A stretch of 50,210 nt of DNA from Avoscillospira sp045652125 (GTDB taxonomy: Bacteria > Bacillota > Clostridia > Oscillospirales > Oscillospiraceae): positions 1-50,210 of the forward strand of contig JAZRTT010000051.1 in the NCBI GenBank assembly GCA_045652125.1. Reading direction: 5' to 3'. Shown in pieces: positions 22,937 through 31,123 of this stretch; positions within the stretch are counted from its first letter, which is position 1, and each line of letters opens with the position of its first letter. Position numbers and translations under genes: made by a program. The notes beneath the pieces were generated by a model, which was given only the letters and a program-made list of their open reading frames with translations, was not told the DNA's origin and ran no database searches.

Positions 22937-25726
22937 ATGGAATACAAACAGACATTGAATATGGGCAAATCCGGTTTCCCCATGCGGGCCGGTCTGCCTG
23001 CAAGAGAGCCCGGTATGCTGGAAAACTGGGAAAAGCTGGACCTGTACAACGAACTGCTGAAAAAGAATGAAGGCAAACCCCGGTTCTGCCTCCATGACGG
23101 CCCTCCCTTCTCCAACGGCTACATTCACATGGGGCACGCCCTGAACAAGACCCTGAAGGACTTCATCACCCGTTCCTATGCCATGCGGGGTTACTATACT
23201 CCCTACGTCCCCGGCTGGGACAACCACGGTCTGCCCATCGAACGTGCCATTGAAAACTCCAAAAAGAAACTGAACAAGGATCTGTCTGTCCCCGAATTCC
23301 GTAAGGCTTGCGAGGACTTTGCCGAAGATTTCATCCAAAAGCAGATGTCCGGCTTCAAACGGCTGGGCGTGGTGGGTGACTGGGAGCATCCCTACCGCAC
23401 TATGGACAAGCACTTTGAGGCACAAGAGGTCAAGGTTTTTGGCCGGATGTTCGACAAGGGCTTTATTTACAAGGGTCTGAAACCCGTTACCTGGTGCCCC
23501 TTCTGTGCCACGGCTGTGGCAGAAGCCGACATTGAATACAAGGATGATCCCTGCACTTCCGTCTATGTGAAGTTCCCCATGAAGGACGATCTGGGCAAGT
23601 TGGAAGGTTTCGACCTGAGCAGCATCTATTTCGTCATCTGGACCACCACCATCTGGACGCTCCCCGGCAATATGGCCATCTGCCTGCATCCCAGGGAGAA
23701 CTATGTCATCGTCCGGCCGGATTACAGCGAGGAAATGTTCATTGTGGCGGAAGCTCTGTGCGAAAAGGTCATGGGCATGGGTGGTTATACCAGCTATGAG
23801 ATCTTGGCCACCTATCCCGGTGCTTTCTTTGAGAATATGCTGGCACAGCATCCCTTCCTGGACAAGACCTCCCGTCTGGTCAATGCCGAGTATGTGACGA
23901 TGGATTCCGGTACAGGCTGTGTCCATACGGCCCCCGGCTTCGGTGCAGACGACTATCAGACCTGTATGCGCTACGGCATGGAGCTGATCGTACCTGTGGA
24001 CGACTACGGCCGCCATACGGACTACGCCGGTAAATACGCCGGTCTGCCTACGGAAAAATCCAACCCCGTCATTCTGGAGGATATGAAAGAAATCGGTATG
24101 CTCTTTGCCGCCGAGGAGATCGTCCACTCCTATCCCCACCATGACCGCTGCAAAAAGCCCATCATCTTCCGCGCCACGCCCCAGCGGTTCTGCTCTGTGG
24201 AATCCTTCAAGGATGAAGCCGTCAAGGCCATTGAAAACGTCCGGTGGTTCCCGGCATGGGGCGAAGACCGCATGATCAGCATGATCCGGGAGCGTGCCGA
24301 CTGGTGTATCTCCCGTCAGCGTCGTTGGGGTCTGCCCATCCCTGTGTTCTACTGCAAGGACTGCGGTAAGCCCGTTTCCAACCCCGATTCCATCGAAAAG
24401 ATCTCCAAGCTCTTTGATGCGCACGGCTCCAACATCTGGTTTGAAACAGAAGCCATGGAGCTGATTCCCGACGGCTTCACCTGCCCCCACTGCGGCGGTA
24501 AGGAATTTGACAAGGAGACCGATACCCTGGACTGCTGGTTTGACTCCGGCTCTACCCATTTCGCCTCCCTCATGAAAGATACCCCCGACCTTTGGCCTGC
24601 CGCTGTGTATATCGAAGGCGCCGACCAGTATCGCGGTTGGTTCCAGTCGTCTCTTCTGACTTCCGTGGGTGCTCTGGATCAGGGTGCACCCTTCAGGCAG
24701 GTTTTGACCCACGGCTGGGTGGTGGACGGACAGGGTCGTGCCATGCACAAGTCTCTGGGCAACGGCGTGGATCCTGCCGACCTCATCAGGGATTTCGGTG
24801 CCGATATTGTCCGTCTGTGGGCTGCTTCCTCCGACTATCATGCCGATGTCCGCTGCTCTACGGAGATCTTCAAGCAGATCGCCCAGAACTACCTGAAGTT
24901 CCGCAACACCGCCAAGTATTGCCTGGACAATCTGGTGGATTTCGATGCCAACAGTTTGGTCGCTCCTGCCGACATGATGGAGCTGGATAAGTGGGTCATC
25001 ACCAAGCTCAATGCCCTCATGGAAAAAGCAGAAGAAGCTTACGAGAACTACGAATTCCACGTCATTACCCATGCGGTCAATGATTTCTGCGTAGTCACTC
25101 TGTCCGCCCGCTATCTGGATATCATCAAAGATCGTCTGTACTGTGACGGCAAGGATTCCCTCAGCCGCCGTTCTGCCCAGACTGCTCTGTGGATCATTCT
25201 GGATGCAATGACCAAGCTCTTTGCTCCCATTCTGGCCTTCACCTGCGATGAGATTTGGCTGTCCATGCCTCACCGCACCGAGGATGATGCCCGGAACGTC
25301 CTGCTGAATGAAATGTCCAAGCCTTATACGGACTATGCCCTGGACGAGGCTGCCATGGCCAAGTGGGATACTTTGTTCAACCTCCGCGGCGATGTGAACC
25401 TGGCTCTGGAGGCCGCCCGGAACGAAAAGCGCATCGGTAAGGCGCTGGAAGCTCATGTGACATTGTGCGCCAAAGATGATGCGGCCAAGGCCGCTCTGGA
25501 AACTGTCAGGGATATGGATCTGGTGGGTGTTCTGCTGGTCTCTGCTGTGGAGCTGGCAGACGCCGAAGGCGTGCAGGGTGCAGCCTTCCCCGGGCTGACC
25601 GTAGCCGTATCCGAAGCAAAGGGTGTCAAGTGCCCCCGCTGCTGGATGCACTCCGAGCAGGCGGACGAAAACGAACTTTGCCCCAGATGTGCCAAGGTCA
25701 TGCAGACCATCGAGGTTGAACTGTAA
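22937..25726 (+). CDS. ileS: Isoleucyl-tRNA synthetase
   Basis: Charges tRNA-Ile and edits mischarged valine. The 929-residue class I enzyme has the HIGH-type motif as HMGH in NGYIHMGHALN (about residue 64), a long editing domain (about 190-390) with WTTTIWTLPGN, the family-typical KMSKS variant in AMHKSLGNG (about 602-610), and a C-terminal zinc finger with CPRCW and CPRC. GGAGGTAATT precedes the ATG. Expression is controlled by the T-box leader just upstream, and the gene ends in a stretch with several hairpins. The length and zinc finger fit the bacterial IleS type. Confidence 0.97.
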   Translation: MEYKQTLNMGKSGFPMRAGLPAREPGMLENWEKLDLYNELLKKNEGKPRFCLHDGPPFSNGYIHMGHALNKTLKDFITRSYAMRGYYTPYVPGWDNHGLPIERAIENSKKKLNKDLSVPEFRKACEDFAEDFIQKQMSGFKRLGVVGDWEHPYRTMDKHFEAQEVKVFGRMFDKGFIYKGLKPVTWCPFCATAVAEADIEYKDDPCTSVYVKFPMKDDLGKLEGFDLSSIYFVIWTTTIWTLPGNMAICLHPRENYVIVRPDYSEEMFIVAEALCEKVMGMGGYTSYEILATYPGAFFENMLAQHPFLDKTSRLVNAEYVTMDSGTGCVHTAPGFGADDYQTCMRYGMELIVPVDDYGRHTDYAGKYAGLPTEKSNPVILEDMKEIGMLFAAEEIVHSYPHHDRCKKPIIFRATPQRFCSVESFKDEAVKAIENVRWFPAWGEDRMISMIRERADWCISRQRRWGLPIPVFYCKDCGKPVSNPDSIEKISKLFDAHGSNIWFETEAMELIPDGFTCPHCGGKEFDKETDTLDCWFDSGSTHFASLMKDTPDLWPAAVYIEGADQYRGWFQSSLLTSVGALDQGAPFRQVLTHGWVVDGQGRAMHKSLGNGVDPADLIRDFGADIVRLWAASSDYHADVRCSTEIFKQIAQNYLKFRNTAKYCLDNLVDFDANSLVAPADMMELDKWVITKLNALMEKAEEAYENYEFHVITHAVNDFCVVTLSARYLDIIKDRLYCDGKDSLSRRSAQTALWIILDAMTKLFAPILAFTCDEIWLSMPHRTEDDARNVLLNEMSKPYTDYALDEAAMAKWDTLFNLRGDVNLALEAARNEKRIGKALEAHVTLCAKDDAAKAALETVRDMDLVGVLLVSAVELADAEGVQGAAFPGLTVAVSEAKGVKCPRCWMHSEQADENELCPRCAKVMQTIEVEL

Positions 25727-25729
25727 TTC

Positions 25730-25883
25730 GTATGCTCCGCAGGCCAATACTTTTGGCAGATCCCAAAAGTATTGGATGAAAAGGATCGTGGGGGAGGGCG
25801 TCTTTGTAAAAAGCCCTCCCCTTAATTGTCTCTTTTCTCCCATTTTCTTGACAAGAAGAAAATGGGACTCGCCGGAAGCATAC
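25730..25883 (+). repeat. Nested hairpin element after ileS
   Basis: Outer near-inverted arms (GTATGCTCCGC at 25730 and GCCGGAAGCATAC at 25871) enclose three consecutive hairpins. These are CCAATACTTTTGG with its complement (25744-25775), GGGGAGGGC/GCCCTCCCC (25791-25821), and CCCATTTTCT/AGAAAATGGG (25839-25866). It contains no convincing gene. It may be a mobile palindromic unit or a complex 3' end. Confidence 0.65.
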
Positions 25884-25889
25884 AATCGA

Positions 25890-25927
25890 AAAAATTCCAC
25901 CATTCGTTTTAGAACGGTGGAATTTTT
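25890..25927. terminator. Bidirectional terminator between ileS and dnaJ
   Basis: AAATTCCACC pairs with GGTGGAATTT around a loop of about 14 nt, extended by ATTC/GAAC. A-runs on the left and T-runs on the right make it work for both strands. It ends within the dnaJ stop region. Confidence 0.88.
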
Positions 25928-27064
25928 TTAATCAAATGTATCTTTCAGCTTTTCAAAGAAGCCCTTGCGTTTGGGCTGGCCGTCGTCGTCCATGGTATCG
26001 TCCAGCTTTCGAAGCAGGTCTTTTTGCTCCTTGGACAGTTTGGTGGGAGTTTCCACAACCACAGTCACATACTGGTCGCCCCGGTTTTTATAGCCCAAAT
26101 AGGGAATGCCCTTTCCTTTCAATCGGAACGTCGTTCCGGTCTGCGTGCCCTCGGGCACTGCATAGCGCACTTTGCCGTCCAGGGTGGGAACTTCGATTTC
26201 CGCACCCAGAGCAGCCTGCGTGAATGTAATCGGCATCTCACACAGAACGTTGGAGCCATCCCGCTCAAAGAGTGCGTGTTTCTTTACTCCAACCGTTACC
26301 AGCACATCGCCGCTGGGACCGCCAAGATTGCCGCAGTTTCCCTCTCCCCGGAGGCGGAAGGACTGCCCATGGTCGATACCGGCAGGAACATTGACTTTCA
26401 GGGTCTTGGTTCTGCGAACCTTGCCCTTGCCCTTACAGACGGAGCAGGGGTCTTTGATCAGCTTGCCTTTGCCGCCGCAAGTGGGGCAGGGGCTTTCCGA
26501 CTGCATGGCCATGCCCATAAAATTCTGAGTGGTGCGGATGGTGCCGTGGCCGCCGCAGCGGGAACAGGTTTCCGGCTGGCTGCCGGCTTTGCAGCCGGAG
26601 CCGGAGCAGGTGGTGCAATTCTCTATGCGGCTGAATGTGACCGCCTTTTCACAGCCGAATGCAGCTTCTTCAAAGGTGATATCCAGTTCCACGCCCAGGT
26701 TCTGGCCTCTGGTAGGGCCGTTTCTTCGCTGGGTACTGCCGCCGCCGAAGAAATCGCCGAAAATACTGCCCAGATCGAAGCCGTCAAACCCACCGAAACC
26801 GCCGCCAAAGCCACCGCCGCCAGCCCCGAAGTTGGGGTCTACGCCGGCGAAGCCGAACTGGTCATATCGGGATTTCTTTTCCGGATCGGAGAGGACTTCA
26901 TAGGCCTCGTTGATCTCTTTGAATTTATTTTCTGCGTCCTTGTCGCCGGGGTTTTGGTCGGGGTGGTACTTCATAGCCAGTTTCCGGTAGGCCTTTTTCA
27001 GTTCCCCCTCCGAGGCGTTTTTCTCTACCCCAAGGACCTCGTAGTAATCTCGTTTATCTGCCAT
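25928..27064 (-). CDS. dnaJ: Chaperone protein DnaJ
   Basis: Canonical class I J protein, partner of DnaK. The 378 residues comprise a J domain with HPD (about 33-35), a Gly/Phe-rich region (about 75-100), a zinc-finger domain with four CxxCxGxG repeats (CTTCSGSG, CSRCGGHG, CPTCGGKG, CSVCKGKG), and the C-terminal substrate-binding domains. The ATG at 27064 follows GGAGG. It is last in the heat-shock operon, but a terminator and a repeat arm separate it from dnaK. Expression may therefore depend on read-through or on a promoter I cannot identify. Confidence 0.97.
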   Translation of the reverse strand: MADKRDYYEVLGVEKNASEGELKKAYRKLAMKYHPDQNPGDKDAENKFKEINEAYEVLSDPEKKSRYDQFGFAGVDPNFGAGGGGFGGGFGGFDGFDLGSIFGDFFGGGSTQRRNGPTRGQNLGVELDITFEEAAFGCEKAVTFSRIENCTTCSGSGCKAGSQPETCSRCGGHGTIRTTQNFMGMAMQSESPCPTCGGKGKLIKDPCSVCKGKGKVRRTKTLKVNVPAGIDHGQSFRLRGEGNCGNLGGPSGDVLVTVGVKKHALFERDGSNVLCEMPITFTQAALGAEIEVPTLDGKVRYAVPEGTQTGTTFRLKGKGIPYLGYKNRGDQYVTVVVETPTKLSKEQKDLLRKLDDTMDDDGQPKRKGFFEKLKDTFD

Positions 27065-27078
27065 AATATCCTCCGGAT

Positions 27079-27096
27079 AATTGACAATTGTCAATT
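27079..27096. repeat. Intergenic repeat, copy 4 (arm-only palindrome)
   Basis: AATTGACAATTGTCAATT is an 18-bp perfect palindrome of the same sequence as the repeat arms elsewhere. It lies between dnaK and dnaJ. Confidence 0.75.
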
Positions 27097-27147
27097 AAAA
27101 ACAATCCTTTCCCGGAGAGGCACTGCCTCCCCGGGAATATTGTTTTT
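27097..27147 (-). terminator. Terminator-like hairpin between dnaK and dnaJ
   Basis: On the minus strand AAAACAAT and CCCGG/AGGCA segments pair with TGCCT, CCGGG and ATTGTTTTT; the T-run TTTTTAATT follows. It overlaps the dnaK stop codon. It should cut dnaJ expression relative to dnaK. Confidence 0.82.
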
Positions 27148-28960
27148 AGTTGTCGTTGACTTCTTCAAAGTCGGCATCCACTACGCCGTCATCGGCAGGA
27201 GCGCCCTGGCCGGGCTGACCCTGAGGGGCCTGCTGTGCGTAGAGTTTTTCGCTGATGGCGTAGAAGGACTTCTGACACTCTTCCGTGGCAGCCTTGATGG
27301 CTTCCACATCGCTGCCCTTCATGGTCTCTTTCAGTTTTTCGATGGCGGCCAGAACAGGGGCTTTTTCCTCTTCGGTGACCTTGTCGCCCAGATCGGCCAG
27401 GGTCTTTTCAGACTGGTAAACGGTCTGGTCAGCCATATTTCGGGCATCCACTTCATCCTTGCGTGCCTTGTCTTCAGCGGCATACTGCTCGGCTTCCTTC
27501 ACGGCCTTCTCAATATCTTCCTTGCTCAGGTTGGTGGAAGAAGTGATGGTGATGTGCTGTTCATTGCCCGTGCCCTTATCCATGGCAGTGACATTGACGA
27601 TGCCGTTGGCATCGATGTCAAAGGTGACTTCGATCTGGGGAACACCGCGGGGCGCGGGTGCAATGCCGGACAGCTGGAACTTGCCCAGGGTCTTGTTGTA
27701 AGCGGCCATATCGCGCTCGCCCTGCAGCACATGAACTTCCACAGAGGGCTGATTATCAGCGGCGGTGGAGAAGATCTGGCTCTTCTTGGTGGGGATGGTG
27801 GTGTTGCGGTCAATGAGACGGGTGAACACGCCGCCCATGGTCTCAATGCCCAGAGACAGGGGAGTGACGTCCAGCAGCAGAATGCCCTTCACATCGCCGC
27901 CCAGCACACCGCCCTGAATGGCAGCACCCATGGCCACACACTCGTCGGGGTTGATGCCCTTGAAGCCTTCCTTGCCGGTCATGGACTTGACAGCATCCTG
28001 CACAGCGGGGATACGGCTGGAGCCGCCAACCAGCAGGACCTTGTGAATCTCACCGGCAGAAAGACCGGCATCGCTCATAGCCTGCTTCACAGGGCCCATG
28101 GTGGCTTCCACCAGATGGGCAGTCAGCTCGTTGAACTTGGCCCGGGACAGGGACACATCCAAATGCTTGGGCCCGGTGGCATCGGCGGTGATATAGGGCA
28201 GGTTGATATTGGAAGAAGTAACGCCGGACAGCTCGATTTTGGCTTTTTCGGCAGCTTCCTTCAAACGCTGCATGGCAACCTTGTCAGCACTGAGGTCGAC
28301 ACCCTCCGTCTTTTTGAATTCGGCAACCAGATACTTCATAACCGCTTCGTCAAAGTCATCGCCGCCCAGACGGTTGTTGCCGGCAGTTGCCAGAACCTCG
28401 ATGACACCGTCGCCGATTTCCAGAATGGACACGTCGAAGGTGCCGCCGCCCAGATCGTAGACCATGATCTTCTGCTCGGTTTCCTTGTCCAGACCGTAAG
28501 CCAGAGCAGCAGCGGTGGGCTCATTGATGATGCGCTTTACATCCAGACCGGCGATCTTGCCGGCATCCTTGGTGGCCTGACGCTGGGCATCGGTGAAGTA
28601 GGCAGGAACGGTGATGACCGCTTCTGTGACGGTACCGCCCAGATATGCTTCGGCATCTGCCTTCAGCTTCTGGAGAATCATAGCGGAGATCTCCTGCGGG
28701 GTGTAGTTCTTGTTGTCAATGGCAACTTTGTAGTTGGTGCCCATCTCTCTCTTGATAGAGGAAACGGTGCGGTCGTGGTTGGTAACAGCCTGACGCTTTG
28801 CCACCTGGCCGACCATACGCTCGCCGGTCTTGCAAAATGCCACCACAGAGGGGGTGGTGCGGTTGCCTTCTGCATTGGCAATGACAACAGGTTCGCCGCC
28901 TTCCATCACGGAAACACAGCTATTGGTCGTACCAAGGTCGATACCGATAATCTTACTCAT
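27146..28960 (-). CDS. dnaK: Chaperone protein DnaK (Hsp70)
   Basis: Canonical ATP-dependent Hsp70. The 604 residues have the nucleotide-binding domain with IGIDLGTTNS, DLGGGTFDVS and GGSSRIPAVQ, linker KGILLLDVTPLSLGIE, substrate-binding beta domain, the full helical lid (about 490-575), and the acidic tail ending DGVVDADFEEVNDN. The true start is ATG at 28960, after AGGAGGT; the longer frame runs into the repeat element upstream. It is the third gene of hrcA-grpE-dnaK-dnaJ, controlled by CIRCE at 30691-30717. A 142-nt repeat copy separates it from grpE. Confidence 0.98.
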   Translation of the reverse strand: MSKIIGIDLGTTNSCVSVMEGGEPVVIANAEGNRTTPSVVAFCKTGERMVGQVAKRQAVTNHDRTVSSIKREMGTNYKVAIDNKNYTPQEISAMILQKLKADAEAYLGGTVTEAVITVPAYFTDAQRQATKDAGKIAGLDVKRIINEPTAAALAYGLDKETEQKIMVYDLGGGTFDVSILEIGDGVIEVLATAGNNRLGGDDFDEAVMKYLVAEFKKTEGVDLSADKVAMQRLKEAAEKAKIELSGVTSSNINLPYITADATGPKHLDVSLSRAKFNELTAHLVEATMGPVKQAMSDAGLSAGEIHKVLLVGGSSRIPAVQDAVKSMTGKEGFKGINPDECVAMGAAIQGGVLGGDVKGILLLDVTPLSLGIETMGGVFTRLIDRNTTIPTKKSQIFSTAADNQPSVEVHVLQGERDMAAYNKTLGKFQLSGIAPAPRGVPQIEVTFDIDANGIVNVTAMDKGTGNEQHITITSSTNLSKEDIEKAVKEAEQYAAEDKARKDEVDARNMADQTVYQSEKTLADLGDKVTEEEKAPVLAAIEKLKETMKGSDVEAIKAATEECQKSFYAISEKLYAQQAPQGQPGQGAPADDGVVDADFEEVNDN

Positions 28961-28980
28961 AATAAAATACCTCCTGATAA

Positions 28981-29102
28981 CAATGGATAATTGATAATTG
29001 ACAATTGACATATGAGCCGCAGCGAATATACAGCGAGCAACCGCCGAAGGCGGCTCTTAGCGAGTCGTAATGATTGTGTCGCCTGCGGCGACGATTATTT
29101 TC
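28981..29102. repeat. Intergenic repeat, copy 5 (long form), inside the heat-shock operon
   Basis: The left arm ATAATTGACAATTGACA is followed by a hairpin CCGCC/GGCGG (29041-29053, extended by GAG/CTC) and another hairpin GTCGCC/GGCGAC (29078-29092). The plan matches copies 1 and 3, with different stem bases. It lies between grpE and dnaK. Confidence 0.78.
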
Positions 29103-29612
29103 TTAGTTTGCCACTACCACCATGGCGTGGCGAACAACTTTTTCACCGACTTTGAAGCCGGTTTGATATACTTCGCAGATCACGCTCTCCCCAAGGGACT
29201 CGTCCTCTTTGTGCATGACAGCATTGTGATAAACGGGGTCAAATATTTCGCCCACCTCGCCGAAAGACTGCACATTCAAGGTGCCCATGATCTCCATCAG
29301 GCCGCTCATGGTCATTTCTACGCCTTTTTTGTAGGCTTCGTCGGCAGTTTCCTGTGCCAGGGCTCGCTGCAGATTGTCGAACACCGGCAGGAACTTGCCC
29401 ACCGTTTCAGCTTTGATGTCCGTATATAGCGCTTCCCGTTCCTTCTGGGTACGCTTTCGGAAATTATCGTACTCCGCTGCCAGACGCAGATAGTTTTCAT
29501 GCTCTGCGGTCAGCTGCTCTTTCAGCTCCTCTATGGGGTCGGGGGTGGGTTCTGCTGCCGTTTCCGGCTCCAGCACCTCTTCCGTTTCCGGAATATTCTT
29601 GGTTTCTTCCAT
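29103..29612 (-). CDS. grpE: Nucleotide exchange factor GrpE
   Basis: Releases ADP from DnaK and may act as thermosensor. The 169-residue protein has an acidic N-terminus (TEEVLEPETAAEPTPDP), a long dimerisation helix (about 30-80, with YDNFRKRTQKER), and the C-terminal beta domain with GEIFDPVYHNAVMH and the VVVAN end. It starts only three bases after the hrcA stop, showing tight coupling. It is the second gene of the CIRCE operon. A shorter paralogue is encoded at 19622-20053. Confidence 0.97.
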   Translation of the reverse strand: MEETKNIPETEEVLEPETAAEPTPDPIEELKEQLTAEHENYLRLAAEYDNFRKRTQKEREALYTDIKAETVGKFLPVFDNLQRALAQETADEAYKKGVEMTMSGLMEIMGTLNVQSFGEVGEIFDPVYHNAVMHKEDESLGESVICEVYQTGFKVGEKVVRHAMVVVAN

Positions 29613-29615
29613 GGG

Positions 29616-30671
29616 TTATTCTTCTCCTTGCTCGCCGGTCGGAAGTTCGGGCTTTGCGAACATCCTTCCCAGATTTTCTGCAAAATAACTCAGCCGTGCC
29701 GTGACTTGGGCATAGTCCATTCGGGTGGGTCCGACCACACCGATAAGCCCCTGCATCCCATCGCCGATATCAAACCGGGTCATGACCACGCTGGTATCTT
29801 TCAATTCCTTGGCAATATTCTCCGGGCCGACCAAAATCCGGGTCTTTCCCACATCTGCCAAGGTAGCGGGCAGGTTGGTAAACGCACCGTCATCCAAGGT
29901 GGACAGGACTTCCTGTGCTTTTTCCACATTCCGGTATTCCGGCTGCCCCAGCAGTTTCATCTGCCCGGCGACATAGATCTGACTTTTTTGCTGCTCTGTA
30001 AGCAGGTTGGTGGTGAAATCTATGATGACCGGCACCAGCGAGGCGGCTTCACCGGCACTTCGGCCTACTTTTTCCAGCAGCTCCGGTGTGAACCGGTCGG
30101 CAGTCAGATCCGTGAGGCTGGCATTGAGTACAGCAGCCAACAGCTTCAGGTCCTGCTCTCCGCATTGGAGCGGCAGCTTGATCAGTTTATTCTTCACCAC
30201 TTCCGTATTGGTCATGACTACCAGAATGAAGCTGCCTTCACTTGCCTGGAGAATGTCAAACCGCCGCACCGTGGGGGCATTTGCAGCAGCGGTCATGGCC
30301 ACGGCGGGAAGATTGGTCATCTGGGAGACCATTTTGCTCACCTGAGAAATGACCTTGTCCATCTCCTGCATTTTCAGTTCCATCGCTTCATTGAGGCTTT
30401 GCGTCTCATCCACAGACAGGCGGTAATCCTGCATCAATTCGTCCACATACAGCCGGTAGCCGGCAGGGGAAGGGACACGGCCGGCAGACGTATGGGGCTG
30501 TTCCAGCAGACCCATCTGGGTCAGTTCCGCCATTTCGTTGCGGATGGTGGCAGAGCTGCAGTCCAGCCCCGACATGGATGCCAGCACTTTGGAACCAACC
30601 GGTTCGGCAGTCTGGATGTAGTTATCCACGATGGCACGAAGGACCTTTTTCTTTCGCTCTGACAATTCCAT
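29616..30671 (-). CDS. hrcA: Heat-inducible transcription repressor HrcA
   Basis: Repressor that binds CIRCE and controls class I heat-shock genes; its folding depends on GroEL in Bacillus. The 351 residues have the N-terminal winged helix (SATIRNEMAELTQMGLLEQPHTSAGRVPS, shown here as SATIRNEMAEL then HTSAGRVPS) and the GAF-like dimerisation domain. GAGGTGA precedes ATG at 30671. It is the first gene of its own operon and the CIRCE operator lies 20 nt upstream, so it is autoregulated. Confidence 0.97.
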   Translation of the reverse strand: MELSERKKKVLRAIVDNYIQTAEPVGSKVLASMSGLDCSSATIRNEMAELTQMGLLEQPHTSAGRVPSPAGYRLYVDELMQDYRLSVDETQSLNEAMELKMQEMDKVISQVSKMVSQMTNLPAVAMTAAANAPTVRRFDILQASEGSFILVVMTNTEVVKNKLIKLPLQCGEQDLKLLAAVLNASLTDLTADRFTPELLEKVGRSAGEAASLVPVIIDFTTNLLTEQQKSQIYVAGQMKLLGQPEYRNVEKAQEVLSTLDDGAFTNLPATLADVGKTRILVGPENIAKELKDTSVVMTRFDIGDGMQGLIGVVGPTRMDYAQVTARLSYFAENLGRMFAKPELPTGEQGEE

Positions 30672-30690
30672 GGGAATATCACCTCACATT

Positions 30691-30717
30691 TTAGCACTCT
30701 TTTATCTCGAGTGCTAA
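30691..30717 (-). promoter_or_regulatory. CIRCE operator (HrcA binding site)
   Basis: TTAGCACTC-N9-GAGTGCTAA, identical to the consensus in both arms. It lies between the -10 box and the hrcA ribosome site, as expected for HrcA repression. No second copy was seen, including in front of the lidless Hsp70 operon. Confidence 0.97.
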
Positions 30718-30721
30718 CCGT

Positions 30722-30750
30722 ATTCTAATGCAACAAAGAAGAAATGTCAA
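30722..30750 (-). promoter_or_regulatory. Promoter of hrcA-grpE-dnaK-dnaJ
   Basis: Minus-strand TTGACA (perfect) and TAGAAT with a 17-bp spacer; CIRCE begins four bases downstream of the -10. Confidence 0.82.
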
Positions 30751-30800
30751 TAGGTCTAAAATGAATTATTTGTGAATTTGAAGTGAATATGTATCAAAGC

Positions 30801-30840
30801 AAAGGACCTGCGGCGGAATCCGTGTCCGTGCAGGTCCTTT
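30801..30840 (-). terminator. Terminator after the 54-residue gene
   Basis: AAAGGACCTGC pairs with GCAGGTCCTTT over 11 bp, with an 18-nt loop region. T-rich sequence follows on the minus strand (TTTGCTTTG). Confidence 0.65.
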
Positions 30841-30851
30841 TCTGACGCCTT

Positions 30852-31016
30852 TTAGATGGTGATATCTCCGGAAATGAAAATTTCTTCTGCTTCTTGCTGT
30901 GCCGTGACCAACAAGGTCTTTGCTTCTTCGTTCTTCCCCTGCTCCAGACACCCAATTACATCTGTCAGCACGTTGAACAGGGTCAGATACATCTTTTTAT
31001 AGCTTGTCTGCTCCAT
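30852..31016 (-). CDS. Small helical protein of unknown function
   Basis: A 54-residue protein, MEQTSYKKMYLTLFNVLTD at its start, rich in Glu, Leu and Ala and predicted to form two helices. It has no cysteines, no membrane segment and no motif that I recognise; similar short helical proteins seem common in Clostridia. AAAGGAGG lies eight bases before ATG 31016, and a good promoter with an overlapping 32-bp palindrome is just upstream, so the gene is real. It is divergent from a Cro/C1-type regulator, which may control it. Confidence 0.75.
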   Translation of the reverse strand: MEQTSYKKMYLTLFNVLTDVIGCLEQGKNEEAKTLLVTAQQEAEEIFISGDITI

Positions 31017-31039
31017 CGCCCTGGCCTCCTTTTGTTGTT

Positions 31040-31071
31040 TACCTTGTATAAGGATATCCTTATATAAGGTA
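31040..31071. promoter_or_regulatory. 32-bp palindromic operator between the small gene and the HTH gene
   Basis: The half-site TACCTTGTATAAGGAT is followed by its near-exact inverse (15 of 16 bases). Smaller palindromes are nested inside: CCTTATATAAGG and AAGGATATCCTT, so CCTT/AAGG units recur on alternating strands. It covers the spacer and -10 of the minus-strand promoter, which is the position for repression. Confidence 0.75.
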
Positions 31072-31079
31072 AATGTCAA
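31051..31079 (-). promoter_or_regulatory. Promoter of the 54-residue gene
   Basis: Minus-strand TTGACA (perfect) and TATCCT with a 17-bp spacer, overlapped by the palindrome at 31040-31071. Confidence 0.55.
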
Positions 31080-31123
31080 GAAGGGAAAGTCTTGATAAAA
31101 TATCGGTGAAAGGGGTGGTCTGT

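Noticed and set aside
22907..25903. A 998-codon minus-strand open frame covering ileS
   Set aside because: It is the antisense of a real synthetase, caused by biased third positions in GC-rich codons. No domain is recognisable and it runs through the T-box controlled gene.
26024..28990. A 988-codon plus-strand open frame opposite dnaJ and dnaK
   Set aside because: Antisense shadow of two conserved chaperones. A similar frame opposite the second Hsp70 (19601-21733) looks related only because the sense genes are homologous.
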